DNA of 64,000 bases. Source: Alkalibacillus almallahensis. Lineage in GTDB: Bacteria; Bacillota; Bacilli; Bacillales; Alkalibacillaceae. Positions within the stretch are counted from its first letter, which is position 1; each line of letters begins with the position of its first letter. The translations under genes and the position numbers were made by a program. Below, in pieces: positions 7,897 through 15,513 of the stretch. The stretch covers positions 62,001 to 126,000 of the forward strand of contig NZ_JAASRU010000003.1 of NCBI RefSeq assembly GCF_011761495.1, given 5' to 3'. Below the pieces are notes generated by a model. It had not been told where the DNA came from, did not search any database, and saw only the letters and a program-made list of their open reading frames with translations.

Positions 7897-9510
7897 TTAC
7901 CATGCAGCGACGTCACCATCTGTTCGTGGTTCCGTTCCACCTGCTAAGACACCTGTTTCTGGATCGCGCCAAATAATTTGACCGCGTCCGAACTCATATG
8001 GATAGAGCGTTTTCTGAATCTGATGTCCTTTTCGCTGAAGCGCTTGGGCAATATGATCTGGGAATGTCGGCTCAACTTTAACCGTCTTCCCTTCTGCCCA
8101 CTGCCACCTCGGTGCATCGAGTGCTGCTTGTGGGTTCAAATGAAAATCGACTGTATTCATGACCACCTGCGCGTGACCCTGAGGTTGCATGAAACCACCC
8201 ATCACACCAAATGGCCCGACTGGTTGATCCCCTTTTGATAAAAAGCCTGGAATGATCGTATGGAAGGTCTGCTTACCTGGCTTAAGCACATTGGTATGAT
8301 TTTCATCAAGCGAGAAGGTATGCCCCCGATTTTGCATCGCAATGCCTGTTCCAGGAATGACGACACCTGATCCGAAGCCCATATAATTACTCTGAATAAA
8401 CGAGACCATGTTGCCTTCGCTATCAGCCGTTGATAAATAAACCGTTCCACCACGCGGCGGTTCACCCGCTTCAGGCTGTAACGCTTCATCACCTATCATT
8501 GCACGGCGTTGTTCCGCATACTCATCAGATAGTAGATCCTCAACAGACACATTCATGTGATCTTGTTGCGTAATATATTCTAACCCGTCTGAAAACGCAA
8601 GCTTCATCGCTTCGATTTGTTTGTGATACGTATCAACACTGTCTTTTTCATTAAAATCATAGCCTTTTAGCATATTAAGCGCAATTAACGCGATTAACCC
8701 TTGGCCATTCGGCGGAATTTCCCACAAGTCATAACCACGATAATTCACTTTAATCGGATCGACCCACTCTGGTTTATAGCCAGCGAGATCTTCTTTCGTC
8801 AAATAACCATCATGCTGCTTGAAAAAGTCATCGATTTGATCCGCTAATTCCCCGCGATAAAAGGATTCAGCTTTTGTTTCAGCAATTTTGCGCAAAGTAT
8901 CGGCGTGACCTTGTGACGACCACATGTCTCCTGCTTCTGGCGCTCGTCCATCAGGTGCGAAGGTTTCAAACCAATGTTTATAAATATCATCTTGGAACGT
9001 TTTCGTAAACTTATTATACGCCGCCTTCCAATGAAACGCTAAAGTCGGCGATAACGGATAACCCTGTTCAGCATATGTAATCGCAGGCTCCATCACATCT
9101 GTTAATGGCAATTTCCCGAACTTCTCCGATAATTCTGCCCACGCAGCTGGTGTTCCTGGTACAGTCACAGGCACTTTGCCAAAAGTCGGTATCTCATCAT
9201 AACCCGCTTCTTTTAACTGATCGACAGATATATTTTGCGGTGCATAACCACTTGCGTTTAGACCGTGAATCTTACCATCAACCCAAACAAGCGCAAACGC
9301 ATCGGAGCCGATTCCATTCGATGTCGGCTCTAGAACCGTAAGTGCAGCCGCTGTCGCAATCGCTGCATCAATCGCGTTACCACCTTGTTTTAATATATCG
9401 CGCCCAACCTCTGCTGCTAACGGCTGAGACGTTGCGACCATCCCATTTCTCCCGTAGACCACATTTCGGCGTGACCCATATGGATAATATTGCGCATCAT
9501 AATCTACCAT
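7897..9510 (-). CDS. ywrD: Gamma-glutamyltransferase-like protein (YwrD type)
   Basis: A 537-residue N-terminal-nucleophile hydrolase of the gamma-glutamyltranspeptidase family. The large-subunit region carries GGNAIDAAIA and EPTSNGIGSDAFALV. The autocleavage site is PPRGGTVYLSTAD, whose threonine would become the nucleophile of the small subunit. GFGSGV and MGGFMQPQGH are further family motifs. There is no signal peptide, so it is probably cytoplasmic, unlike secreted Ggt. I start at the ATG at 9510 with GAAGGGAGA 8-14 bases upstream, not the TTG at 9531 inside that region. The substrate of YwrD proteins is not settled. Confidence 0.85.
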   Translation of the reverse strand: MVDYDAQYYPYGSRRNVVYGRNGMVATSQPLAAEVGRDILKQGGNAIDAAIATAAALTVLEPTSNGIGSDAFALVWVDGKIHGLNASGYAPQNISVDQLKEAGYDEIPTFGKVPVTVPGTPAAWAELSEKFGKLPLTDVMEPAITYAEQGYPLSPTLAFHWKAAYNKFTKTFQDDIYKHWFETFAPDGRAPEAGDMWSSQGHADTLRKIAETKAESFYRGELADQIDDFFKQHDGYLTKEDLAGYKPEWVDPIKVNYRGYDLWEIPPNGQGLIALIALNMLKGYDFNEKDSVDTYHKQIEAMKLAFSDGLEYITQQDHMNVSVEDLLSDEYAEQRRAMIGDEALQPEAGEPPRGGTVYLSTADSEGNMVSFIQSNYMGFGSGVVIPGTGIAMQNRGHTFSLDENHTNVLKPGKQTFHTIIPGFLSKGDQPVGPFGVMGGFMQPQGHAQVVMNTVDFHLNPQAALDAPRWQWAEGKTVKVEPTFPDHIAQALQRKGHQIQKTLYPYEFGRGQIIWRDPETGVLAGGTEPRTDGDVAAW

Positions 9511-9621
9511 TTTGTCTCTATCTCCCTTCAAACAACTAACAATGATTAAACATTTTTATTAATCCTACCACATTTAGTTGTTATAATCGAGTGTTTATAA
9601 GACAAAAATGATAGATTGACT

Positions 9622-9653
9622 AAAAAAGACGAGCAGCCGTAGCCACTCGTCTT
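9622..9653 (-). terminator. Terminator overlapping the stop of the zinc-ribbon gene
   Basis: AAGACGAG (9626-9633) pairs with CTCGTCTT (9646-9653), with a T-run on the minus strand. The stem begins inside the stop codon of the preceding gene. Confidence 0.8.
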
Positions 9654-9786
9654 AACTCACCTTCGCACAATCTTGATTACAATACGACAACTCATTTTCT
9701 TTCATACGACAGCGCGCACATAACGGCTTGCGACACGACCCGCATTTAGCAACCGCCTTCTTCTCACAATAGCGACATCTTTCCAT
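9652..9786 (-). CDS. Cysteine-rich zinc-binding micro-protein, 44 residues
   Basis: Too short for most gene callers but well supported: GGAGGGTG RBS immediately upstream, ATG start and a terminator at the stop. It has eight cysteines in four pairs (C4-C7, C15-C18, C23-C26, C36-C40) interleaved like a cross-braced B-box/RING-type zinc finger that would bind two zinc ions. The rest of the protein is basic. It sits between ywrD and the MerR-type regulator gene, all on the minus strand. I do not know its role. A protein-protein or nucleic-acid binding adaptor is one possibility. Confidence 0.75.
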   Translation of the reverse strand: MERCRYCEKKAVAKCGSCRKPLCARCRMKENELSYCNQDCAKVS

Positions 9787-9838
9787 AAACACCCTCCATC
9801 ATATCGTTTCCCACCATGATATGAAGGGCGCTCGACGT

Positions 9839-10576
9839 TTATGCTTCTGATTTCTGACGATCAGCAAAAACGGCCATTGCCTCGCTCATAAACTGCGCTA
9901 AACCATCACCGAACTGGTCGATGTTCTTTTGAAAACGTTCATCTTGCACATACATCATCCCTAGACCTTTAAACATGTCTGGAGTATAAGTTGCAAAATG
10001 ATGATTCAAAAAGTCATACCATTCTTTAATCCCATCCTGCGCTAGTTTAGAGGCTGGATCTTCATGTCTGATCGCAGCTAATTCACGGTAAATCTCATTC
10101 ATCTGCTCCTGCTGATCTTCACCCATCTGCATCGCATTTGCTTGAGCTTCATCAACTTTCGCATCACCCCAACGTTCACGCGCCTCAGCTTCGTAAGGAT
10201 TGTGACTGAAATCAAATCCCTTAAATTTATCATCATTCGCCATAGGTACACCCCCTTCTTGTGCACGAATCGTTTCATCCACCGTCTGTAACATTTGATC
10301 GAGTTGATCCCGTTTGTCGATCAACATTTTTCGGTGGAGCTTCAAAGCTTCGAGTTGGTCATAATCTGGATTGTGGATGATTTCCTTAATATCTTGTAAT
10401 GAAAAGCCTAATGTCTTAAAAAATAAAATATGCTGAAGCACCGTTAAATCCTCATCATGATAATCACGGTAGCCTGTATCCGGATCCTTTTCAGGCGTTA
10501 ACAAGCCAATCTCATCATAATGATGAAGCGTGCGCACACTAATCCCGACTAATTCTGCAACGTCCTGTACTTTCAA
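9839..10576 (-). CDS. MerR-family regulator with TipAS drug-binding domain (Mta/TipAL-like)
   Basis: A 245-residue regulator: MerR winged helix (residues 2-70, QDVAELVGISVRTLHHYDEIGLL), a coiled-coil dimerisation helix (about 75-110), and a C-terminal antibiotic-recognition TipAS domain (about 125-240, with YDFLNHHFATYTPDMFKGLG). Length agrees with B. subtilis Mta (257) and TipAL (253). The family activates multidrug transporter or its own gene on binding amphiphilic ligands. I chose the TTG at 10576 with AAGGAG 9 bases upstream. An ATG at 10603 would add nine residues not seen in the family. No efflux gene is adjacent. Confidence 0.85.
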   Translation of the reverse strand: MKVQDVAELVGISVRTLHHYDEIGLLTPEKDPDTGYRDYHDEDLTVLQHILFFKTLGFSLQDIKEIIHNPDYDQLEALKLHRKMLIDKRDQLDQMLQTVDETIRAQEGGVPMANDDKFKGFDFSHNPYEAEARERWGDAKVDEAQANAMQMGEDQQEQMNEIYRELAAIRHEDPASKLAQDGIKEWYDFLNHHFATYTPDMFKGLGMMYVQDERFQKNIDQFGDGLAQFMSEAMAVFADRQKSEA

Positions 10577-10639
10577 TCTGACCAACTCCTTCACTAGAAG
10601 CATAATCCCTCACGTAACGTTAAAGTCAACACCATTTTA

Positions 10640-10860
10640 GTGGATAAATAGTGGAAAACTGTGTATAGACTTGGGAAAAATCCACTTAATTTGTGTATAA
10701 ATTCGGGATAAACTTTTATTTTTTGTGGAAAACACTATGTAAACGCTCACTTATGCACATTTGTACACACTTTCTTGTGTATAGTGTGAAGTTTTCCACA
10801 AACTAACAGTGGAAAACTAGCCAGTTATGCACAGTGGCGGACTTTTAATTTCTTTATGTA
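10640..10860 (-). repeat. DnaA-box-like motif cluster with 10.5/21-bp phasing
   Basis: Motifs of the form GTGGATAAA, GTGGAAAAC, GTGTATAAA or CGGGATAAAC start at 10640, 10651, 10661, 10672, 10693, 10704, 10725, 10736 and 10809. On the minus strand these read TTATCCAC or TTTTCCAC, close to the DnaA box TTATNCACA. TTATGCACA occurs twice on the plus strand (10751-10759, 10825-10833), with TTGTACACA at 10761 and TTTTCCACA at 10792. Spacings are near 10.5 bp or its multiples, continuing in phase into array C. No gene is seen here. Whether DnaA binds is not known. Confidence 0.6.
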
Positions 10861-10880
10861 CACTGATAGTTGTGGATTAT

Positions 10881-11035
10881 CGATGGAAAAAGGTGCATTG
10901 GCGATGGTATTTCAATCAGACTCGATGGTAAGTTGTGAATAGTTGATGGTAAATCCTCCTTGTCGATGATATTTCACCCGAACTCGATGGAAAGTTGTGC
11001 ACAGTCGATGATAATCCCTAAAATCGCGCCGATAA
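10881..11035 (-). repeat. Array C: TTWYCATCGA units (minus strand) with 20-21 bp period
   Basis: On the plus strand the core CGATG (TGATG once) starts at 10881, 10902, 10923, 10944, 10964, 10985 and 11006, spaced 21, 21, 21, 20, 21 and 21 bp. Read on the minus strand the units are TTTCCATCGA or TTACCATCGA, the same motif as array B. The last unit near 11025-11034 (GCGCCGATAA) matches array A, linking the two motif variants. The array lies downstream of the acetamidase gene. Confidence 0.85.
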
Positions 11036-11070
11036 AAAATGACACCTCCCTAATCACACGACTAAGGAGA
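11035..11070 (-). terminator. Possible terminator of the acetamidase gene
   Basis: On the minus strand CTCCTTA and TAGGGAG can pair around a 10-base loop, followed after GTGTCA by TTTTTTA. The stem has a mismatch, so this is tentative. Confidence 0.45.
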
Positions 11071-11083
11071 TGCACATAATTCT

Positions 11084-12019
11084 CTATTTAAAAACTTTCT
11101 GCGGTAAATAAGCGGACACAAGGTAATTCGGCACATCGACGATTTCACTAATCTTCAAGTCAACAGCTACACTCGATAATGTGTAAGCATCAACATCGCT
11201 CAAGCCATATGTTTCCCCAAGATGTTCGATCATGTATTCAACTGCTTTTTTCGAAGCTGTCATTAAATCATCGCTATGGCCCGTTGTCACGTAGTACCCT
11301 TGCTCATCCAAATCGGTCGTTAGCGGACCAGGCGTGATAAAGCGAGGTTCTTGAATGGATTTTCCTTTATGGAGCTTGAACTTAAGTTGAATTTCCATCG
11401 GGGCCTCAATCGCGGTGCCACACACTTCTCCGTCCCCTTGCGCAGCATGAGTGTCACCGACTGAAAATAAAGCACCTGCTACCCAGACTGGTAGTAATAA
11501 TCGCGTGCCCTTCGTTAAATGACGAATATCCATATTGCCACCATTGTGACGCGGTGGCACTAAACTATGCGGACCCGTTTCAGGCAGTGCCACACCAATC
11601 GTCCCAGGAAACGGCTTCGTCGGAATTTCAATGCCATCTGTAAACTGAGCCGTTTGCTGGCCACTTAAATCCCATATTTTCAAATGAGGATCTGGAAATT
11701 GATCGCTTAACAAACCGAAACCTGGGATAACCGCCGTCCATCCCCAACTCATCGTCCCGAAATGCTCAATCTCAACTTCTAACGTATCACCTGGCTCAGC
11801 ACCTTCAATGTAAATTGGCCCTGTCACAGGATTCACCTTGCTGAAATCCATATTCGCGACATCTTGAGCCGTCGATTTCGCTGACAATTGACCACCAGAT
11901 GCATCATGAACCTCAAAATGCACACTTTCTCCCGGTTTCACCGATTGAATCGGCTCGATACTATTATCCCAAACTGTGTGGTGACTGTGTTTATGAATCG
12001 TATGTTGATGATGATGCAT
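11084..12019 (-). CDS. Acetamidase/formamidase family protein
   Basis: A 311-residue protein of the FmdA/AmdA family, which hydrolyses short-chain amides to ammonia and the acid. The core signature HAAQGDGEVCGTAIEAPM lies near residues 191-208. It contains the conserved QGDGE acidic cluster and the glutamate expected at the metal site. The N-terminus is histidine-rich (HHHQHTIHKHSHH), a possible extra metal-binding segment. Length fits the roughly 300-residue bacterial subgroup. It is monocistronic, with arrays C and D on its two sides. The true amide substrate is unknown. Confidence 0.85.
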   Translation of the reverse strand: MHHHQHTIHKHSHHTVWDNSIEPIQSVKPGESVHFEVHDASGGQLSAKSTAQDVANMDFSKVNPVTGPIYIEGAEPGDTLEVEIEHFGTMSWGWTAVIPGFGLLSDQFPDPHLKIWDLSGQQTAQFTDGIEIPTKPFPGTIGVALPETGPHSLVPPRHNGGNMDIRHLTKGTRLLLPVWVAGALFSVGDTHAAQGDGEVCGTAIEAPMEIQLKFKLHKGKSIQEPRFITPGPLTTDLDEQGYYVTTGHSDDLMTASKKAVEYMIEHLGETYGLSDVDAYTLSSVAVDLKISEIVDVPNYLVSAYLPQKVFK

Positions 12020-12100
12020 CGAATCACTCCTTTTCCAAGCATCATAGCATAAATTGATCAGAATTTTTAGTGAATAATTCTGAAAATTATTTAGGATGAA

Positions 12101-12275
12101 AATTTATCAGCGCCGTTTATGTATATCAGCCACTTATCCAAAATAGTAGCCGTTATTTTTGCTTGATCAGCGCCCTGAGAGATTTACCGACGAGTTCTGA
12201 TTTATATCGGCGCCTCACAAAATATAACAGCGCCATATTAAATATATCAGCGACTTGCCGCAATATATCGGCGAC
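12101..12275 (+). repeat. Array D: TATATCRGCGCC units with 19-21 bp period
   Basis: The core CRGCG (with CAGCC, TAGCC and CGACG variants) starts at 12108, 12127, 12147, 12168, 12188, 12208, 12228, 12248 and 12269. Spacings are 19, 20, 21, 20, 20, 20, 20 and 21 bp. Cores are preceded by TTTAT, TATAT or TTGAT and followed by CC, AC or AG. The plus-strand motif equals the minus-strand motif of array A. It lies between the divergent acetamidase and oxidoreductase genes, where promoters would be expected. Confidence 0.85.
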
Positions 12276-12388
12276 CCCGTCGTCATAAGGAGGAACACCC
12301 CTTCTCAAGCACATCATTTGGCTAAAGCATCGATTTCACATACAATTGCAAGGTAACTTATTAAGCATAACAAGGAGGGTACGGCCCT

Positions 12389-13324
12389 ATGAAAGCCGTT
12401 CGAATACACAATTACGGTGGGCAGGAACAGCTCATTGAAGAAAATATTGAAAAACCGAGACCAGCTTCAGGTCAGGTCATCGTCAAACAGCACGCAACTT
12501 CTATTAACCCGATAGACTGGAAGCTTCGTGCAGGCTATTTACAAGATATGGTCCCATTCGAATTTCCTGTGATTTTAGGTTGGGATACAGCAGGTGTCGT
12601 TGATGAAGTGGCAGACGATGTGACTGATTTCGAAATTGGCGACCGTGTCTTTGCGCGCCCAGAACTAACGGATCAAGGAACGTACGCGGAATACACACCA
12701 GTCGATGCTCATTTACTTGCGCATATTCCTGAAAACCTCACTTACCAAGAAGCTGCAGGTGTACCCCTTACAACGATGACAGCTTGGCAATGTCTATACG
12801 ATTTCGCTGACATTCAACCAGGTGACAAAGTCCTCATTCACGCTGGTGCTGGCGGCGTTGGTACGATGGCGATTCAACTAGCCAAAGTAACAGGCGCAAA
12901 AGTCGTCACAACCGCAAGCACACACAACGTTGAATTCCTTTATTCACTCGGTGCTGATAAAGTCATTGACTATAAAAAACAAGACTTCGACGACGAATTA
13001 GAAGATGTCGATTTCGTACTTGATACACTTGGCGGCGAGATTCAAGAACGTAGCTATAAAGTGTTAAAGGATGGCGGTCTACTCGCTTCTGTCGCAGCAC
13101 CACCTGACCAAGAACAAGCTGAAGCACACGGGGTCAAAGCAGGCTTTGTTTGGTTAGAACCTGTTGGTGAACAAATGCGCGCAATCGCAAAACTGCTTGA
13201 AGAGGAGAAAATTAAGCCAATCGTTGGTCATCAATACCCTCTATCTGAACAAGGCATTCGCGACGCCCATGCATTAAGCGAAACCCATCATGCTAAAGGC
13301 AAAATCATTATTGATATCGATTAA
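12389..13324 (+). CDS. Zinc-free medium-chain NAD(P)H:quinone oxidoreductase-like protein
   Basis: A 311-residue medium-chain dehydrogenase/reductase: GroES-like domain (residues 1-120, with HATSINPIDWKLRAG) and Rossmann domain (about 125-260, GAGGVGTMAIQLAK as the nucleotide motif). The catalytic and structural zinc cysteines of alcohol dehydrogenases are missing, placing it in the quinone oxidoreductase/enoyl reductase group. The acidic surface composition (many D and E) would suit a salt-adapted cytoplasm. The RBS is AAGGAGGGT, and it is monocistronic, ending at a strong hairpin. The physiological substrate is unknown. Confidence 0.85.
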   Translation: MKAVRIHNYGGQEQLIEENIEKPRPASGQVIVKQHATSINPIDWKLRAGYLQDMVPFEFPVILGWDTAGVVDEVADDVTDFEIGDRVFARPELTDQGTYAEYTPVDAHLLAHIPENLTYQEAAGVPLTTMTAWQCLYDFADIQPGDKVLIHAGAGGVGTMAIQLAKVTGAKVVTTASTHNVEFLYSLGADKVIDYKKQDFDDELEDVDFVLDTLGGEIQERSYKVLKDGGLLASVAAPPDQEQAEAHGVKAGFVWLEPVGEQMRAIAKLLEEEKIKPIVGHQYPLSEQGIRDAHALSETHHAKGKIIIDID

Positions 13325-13327
13325 ACG

Positions 13328-13362
13328 AAAAGCTGGATGAGCGCACTCATCCAGCTTTTTTA
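13328..13362. terminator. Bidirectional terminator, oxidoreductase/patatin
   Basis: AAAGCTGGATGAG and CTCATCCAGCTTT form a 13-bp perfect stem around CGCA, with T-run on the plus and A/T on the minus side. It overlaps the patatin stop. Confidence 0.9.
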
Positions 13363-14211
13363 TTGATCTAAAAATTCTCTTAACGACGACGCCAAGTACT
13401 CCACATCATGATAACCTTGATTATAAAGCGCCGTTAACTTTTGTTTATTTCGCTCGACCCTGCCAACATCTGGTGCACGTGACGGACTAATCACAAATAC
13501 ATTGCCCTTTGCTTCCTGTTCATAAATATAATCGAGCGTTTCATTATAGACATGATGCCTGCGGTCCAACGCTTCAAGTAACCCAGGGTAATCCCGATAC
13601 TTTCGCCTGATCCATCTACGAAAGGATTGCGGTTTTTTATAGTATCCTCGTTCCTTTGTAAGCACAATGACATGTTTCGTATTCCCATCACGCTCCGATT
13701 GTGTCAGTGGAATCGGATCCGCAATTCCACCATCCATTAAATAACGTCCTTCAAACTCAACGACAGGCGCGACTAACGGTAGAGAACTCGATGCTCTCAG
13801 CAACGTGACCATATCATCAGGATAATCCGACTTCTGGTAATACAACGCTTCACCCGTCATACAATCCGTCACACCGACAACAAAATCTTCTGTCGCCTGA
13901 TCAAACGTCTGATAATCAAACGGCGCCAATTCATTCGGCAACGTATCAAACAAAAAATCCATTCCGAACAATTGCCGTTTTCGAACCAAATTCCGAAGCG
14001 ACAAATAATCCGGATGATCAACAAAATCAATATTCACTTGCCGGTTCCGATCCAACTGCCTCGCCACATAAGACGAGCCATTACAAGCCCCTGCTGATAC
14101 GCCAATCGTATACGGTAAATACCAATCCTGCTCCATCATATAACGCAACACGCCAGCCGAATAAACCCCGCGACTGCCGCCACCTTCTAACACTAATCCT
14201 GTTTGTTTCAT
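13360..14211 (-). CDS. Patatin-like phospholipase (YjjU/RssA type)
   Basis: A 283-residue serine acyl hydrolase. It has the oxyanion hole GGGSRG (residues 10-15), the nucleophile Ser39 in GVSAG (37-41), and the catalytic Asp in the MDGGIADPIP stretch. There is no signal peptide or membrane anchor. The C-terminal region has many basic and aromatic residues (RRWIRRKYRDYPG), which could contact membranes. The ATG at 14211 has GAGGGA just upstream. A TTG at 14232 would put this RBS inside the gene. It is expected to hydrolyse acyl esters of phospholipids, with the natural target unknown. Confidence 0.85.
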   Translation of the reverse strand: MKQTGLVLEGGGSRGVYSAGVLRYMMEQDWYLPYTIGVSAGACNGSSYVARQLDRNRQVNIDFVDHPDYLSLRNLVRKRQLFGMDFLFDTLPNELAPFDYQTFDQATEDFVVGVTDCMTGEALYYQKSDYPDDMVTLLRASSSLPLVAPVVEFEGRYLMDGGIADPIPLTQSERDGNTKHVIVLTKERGYYKKPQSFRRWIRRKYRDYPGLLEALDRRHHVYNETLDYIYEQEAKGNVFVISPSRAPDVGRVERNKQKLTALYNQGYHDVEYLASSLREFLDQ

Positions 14212-14254
14212 CGTATCCCTCGTTCTATTCAAAACTAACTATTATTTTACCATA

Positions 14255-14290
14255 TAAAAAAACACACAGACCAAATGGCATATGTGTGTT
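14255..14290 (-). terminator. Terminator-like hairpin upstream of the patatin gene
   Basis: AACACACA (14261-14268) pairs with TGTGTGTT (14283-14290). On the minus strand it is followed by seven T. No minus-strand gene lies upstream of it, so it is either an attenuator in the patatin leader or the end of an unannotated small RNA. Confidence 0.55.
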
Positions 14291-14430
14291 CGTAAAGCAA
14301 ATTAAAAATTAAAATCAAGATTATTGTTTATACATTTATAACTTTATGTAACACTGTTAATTAAGCTAAATTAAACATTATAAAATCCTTGTCAGAATAA
14401 CGAACGTTTAGGTTAAGGAGTTGACCACCC

Positions 14431-14738
14431 ATGCCAACTTGCCAACTTGCCAACGCTGTTTCGAAACATGGACTTTTAAGGACACAATGAAACGTGCATT
14501 TGTATTAGACACACGCTTGACTTGCCCTTACTGTGATGGCACACAATTTATATCAAAGGAAACGCATAGACGATTTGGGGTGGCCGGATCATTCGTCCCA
14601 ATTCCTATGTTGCTTCCTTTGCTCTTTAATATATCATTTTGGTGGGTGTTTGTTATATGGGCGCTTTTAATCCCATCTTACTTCATCGCTTATTGTTCAT
14701 TGATGACTTTTTCGAATGAGGAACAGAATATCATTTAA
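14431..14738 (+). pseudogene. CXXC-20-CXXC family membrane protein, frameshifted by an 8-bp duplication
   Basis: The family (TIGR04104-like) begins MPxCxxC, with two CXXC zinc-ribbon pairs about 20 residues apart followed by two membrane helices. Here AAGGAG is followed 10 bases later by ATG at 14431, which reads MPTCQ and then shifts frame and stops at a TGA after 19 codons. An 8-bp tandem duplication (CCAACTTG twice, then CCAAC, 14433-14453) causes this. Removing one copy restores MPTCQRCFETW and the rest of the frame through CPYC and the two helices to 14738. A TTG at 14421 is in frame with the body but directly abuts the RBS. The gene is either broken, phase-variable or mis-sequenced. Confidence 0.7.
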
Positions 14739-14754
14739 TCAAATGTTCCAAGTT

Positions 14755-15378
14755 TCAGTAAAACGGCATCACAGAACTAGCTAACATCCAAACACACAAC
14801 CCTACTAACCCGACAACAACGACGTTTTCAACTAGCGATCCGGTTCTAAAAGACAAGATAAACTTGAACTTCTTCTGACTAAGTGGATAAAGTAGTGGCA
14901 CGCCTTGCTTCGTTAAGAAGTCACCGAAAATATGCGATACAACACCGATTAAAAATCCGTATTGCAGCGTTTCTGATATACCAAAAGATGTTTGTAGCAT
15001 CGTTAAGGCAACACCTACGAGAACCACAAAAACTAAAGAATGCGTCCACGTTCGGTGTGACGTTAACATAAGTAAAATGAGTCCCATTCCGATTAATAAA
15101 AAACTCGTACGTTGTTCTGTAAAAACGCTTAACATCTCAGGACGCCAGATGGCCCCTATAACGATTAAAGCTAGCACTCCAGCGAAAATCGGATACACAT
15201 AACGTCCTAATTTTGATTGTTTGGAGTCAACGTCGGGTAATAAAGCGCCTATTAAAACGACCGCTAAAAATAATAACGTCTCAGGTACGCCATTTAACTC
15301 GAGCGGTAACCATCTCTCAAATGTAATCGCAGCCACTCCCCAGGTTAACCCCATGGCTTGATGCCCTTTTGCCATCAT
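14755..15378 (-). CDS. YdjM/YvsG-type membrane-bound metal-dependent hydrolase
   Basis: A 207-residue membrane protein of the YdjM (DUF457) family, with about five helices. Conserved metal-ligand motifs are HQAMG near the N-terminus, LLPDVDS near residue 47, HRTWTHS in the middle and SHIFGDFLT near residue 163. Length and order match B. subtilis YvsG. The substrate is unknown, and the family has been linked to membrane damage responses in enterobacteria. The start has GAAAGGAT upstream (two consecutive ATG codons, either possible). It ends close to the convergent CXXC gene. Confidence 0.8.
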   Translation of the reverse strand: MMAKGHQAMGLTWGVAAITFERWLPLELNGVPETLLFLAVVLIGALLPDVDSKQSKLGRYVYPIFAGVLALIVIGAIWRPEMLSVFTEQRTSFLLIGMGLILLMLTSHRTWTHSLVFVVLVGVALTMLQTSFGISETLQYGFLIGVVSHIFGDFLTKQGVPLLYPLSQKKFKFILSFRTGSLVENVVVVGLVGLCVWMLASSVMPFY

Positions 15379-15513
15379 GATGTCTCGATCCTTTCTTGTT
15401 GTGAATGACGTTTATCATCATACCAACTCTCCCGCATTCAGCGCCATCAGCCTTTAGACACAAAAAATCCTCCCCACTTTAAAAGCAGGAAGGATATCTG
15501 TCGTTACTTATCT

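Noticed and set aside
10640-10860. Calling this the chromosomal origin
   Set aside because: DnaA-box-like motifs are dense, but no dnaA, dnaN, recF, gyrB or rpmH gene is near, and most motifs differ from the strict TTATCCACA box.
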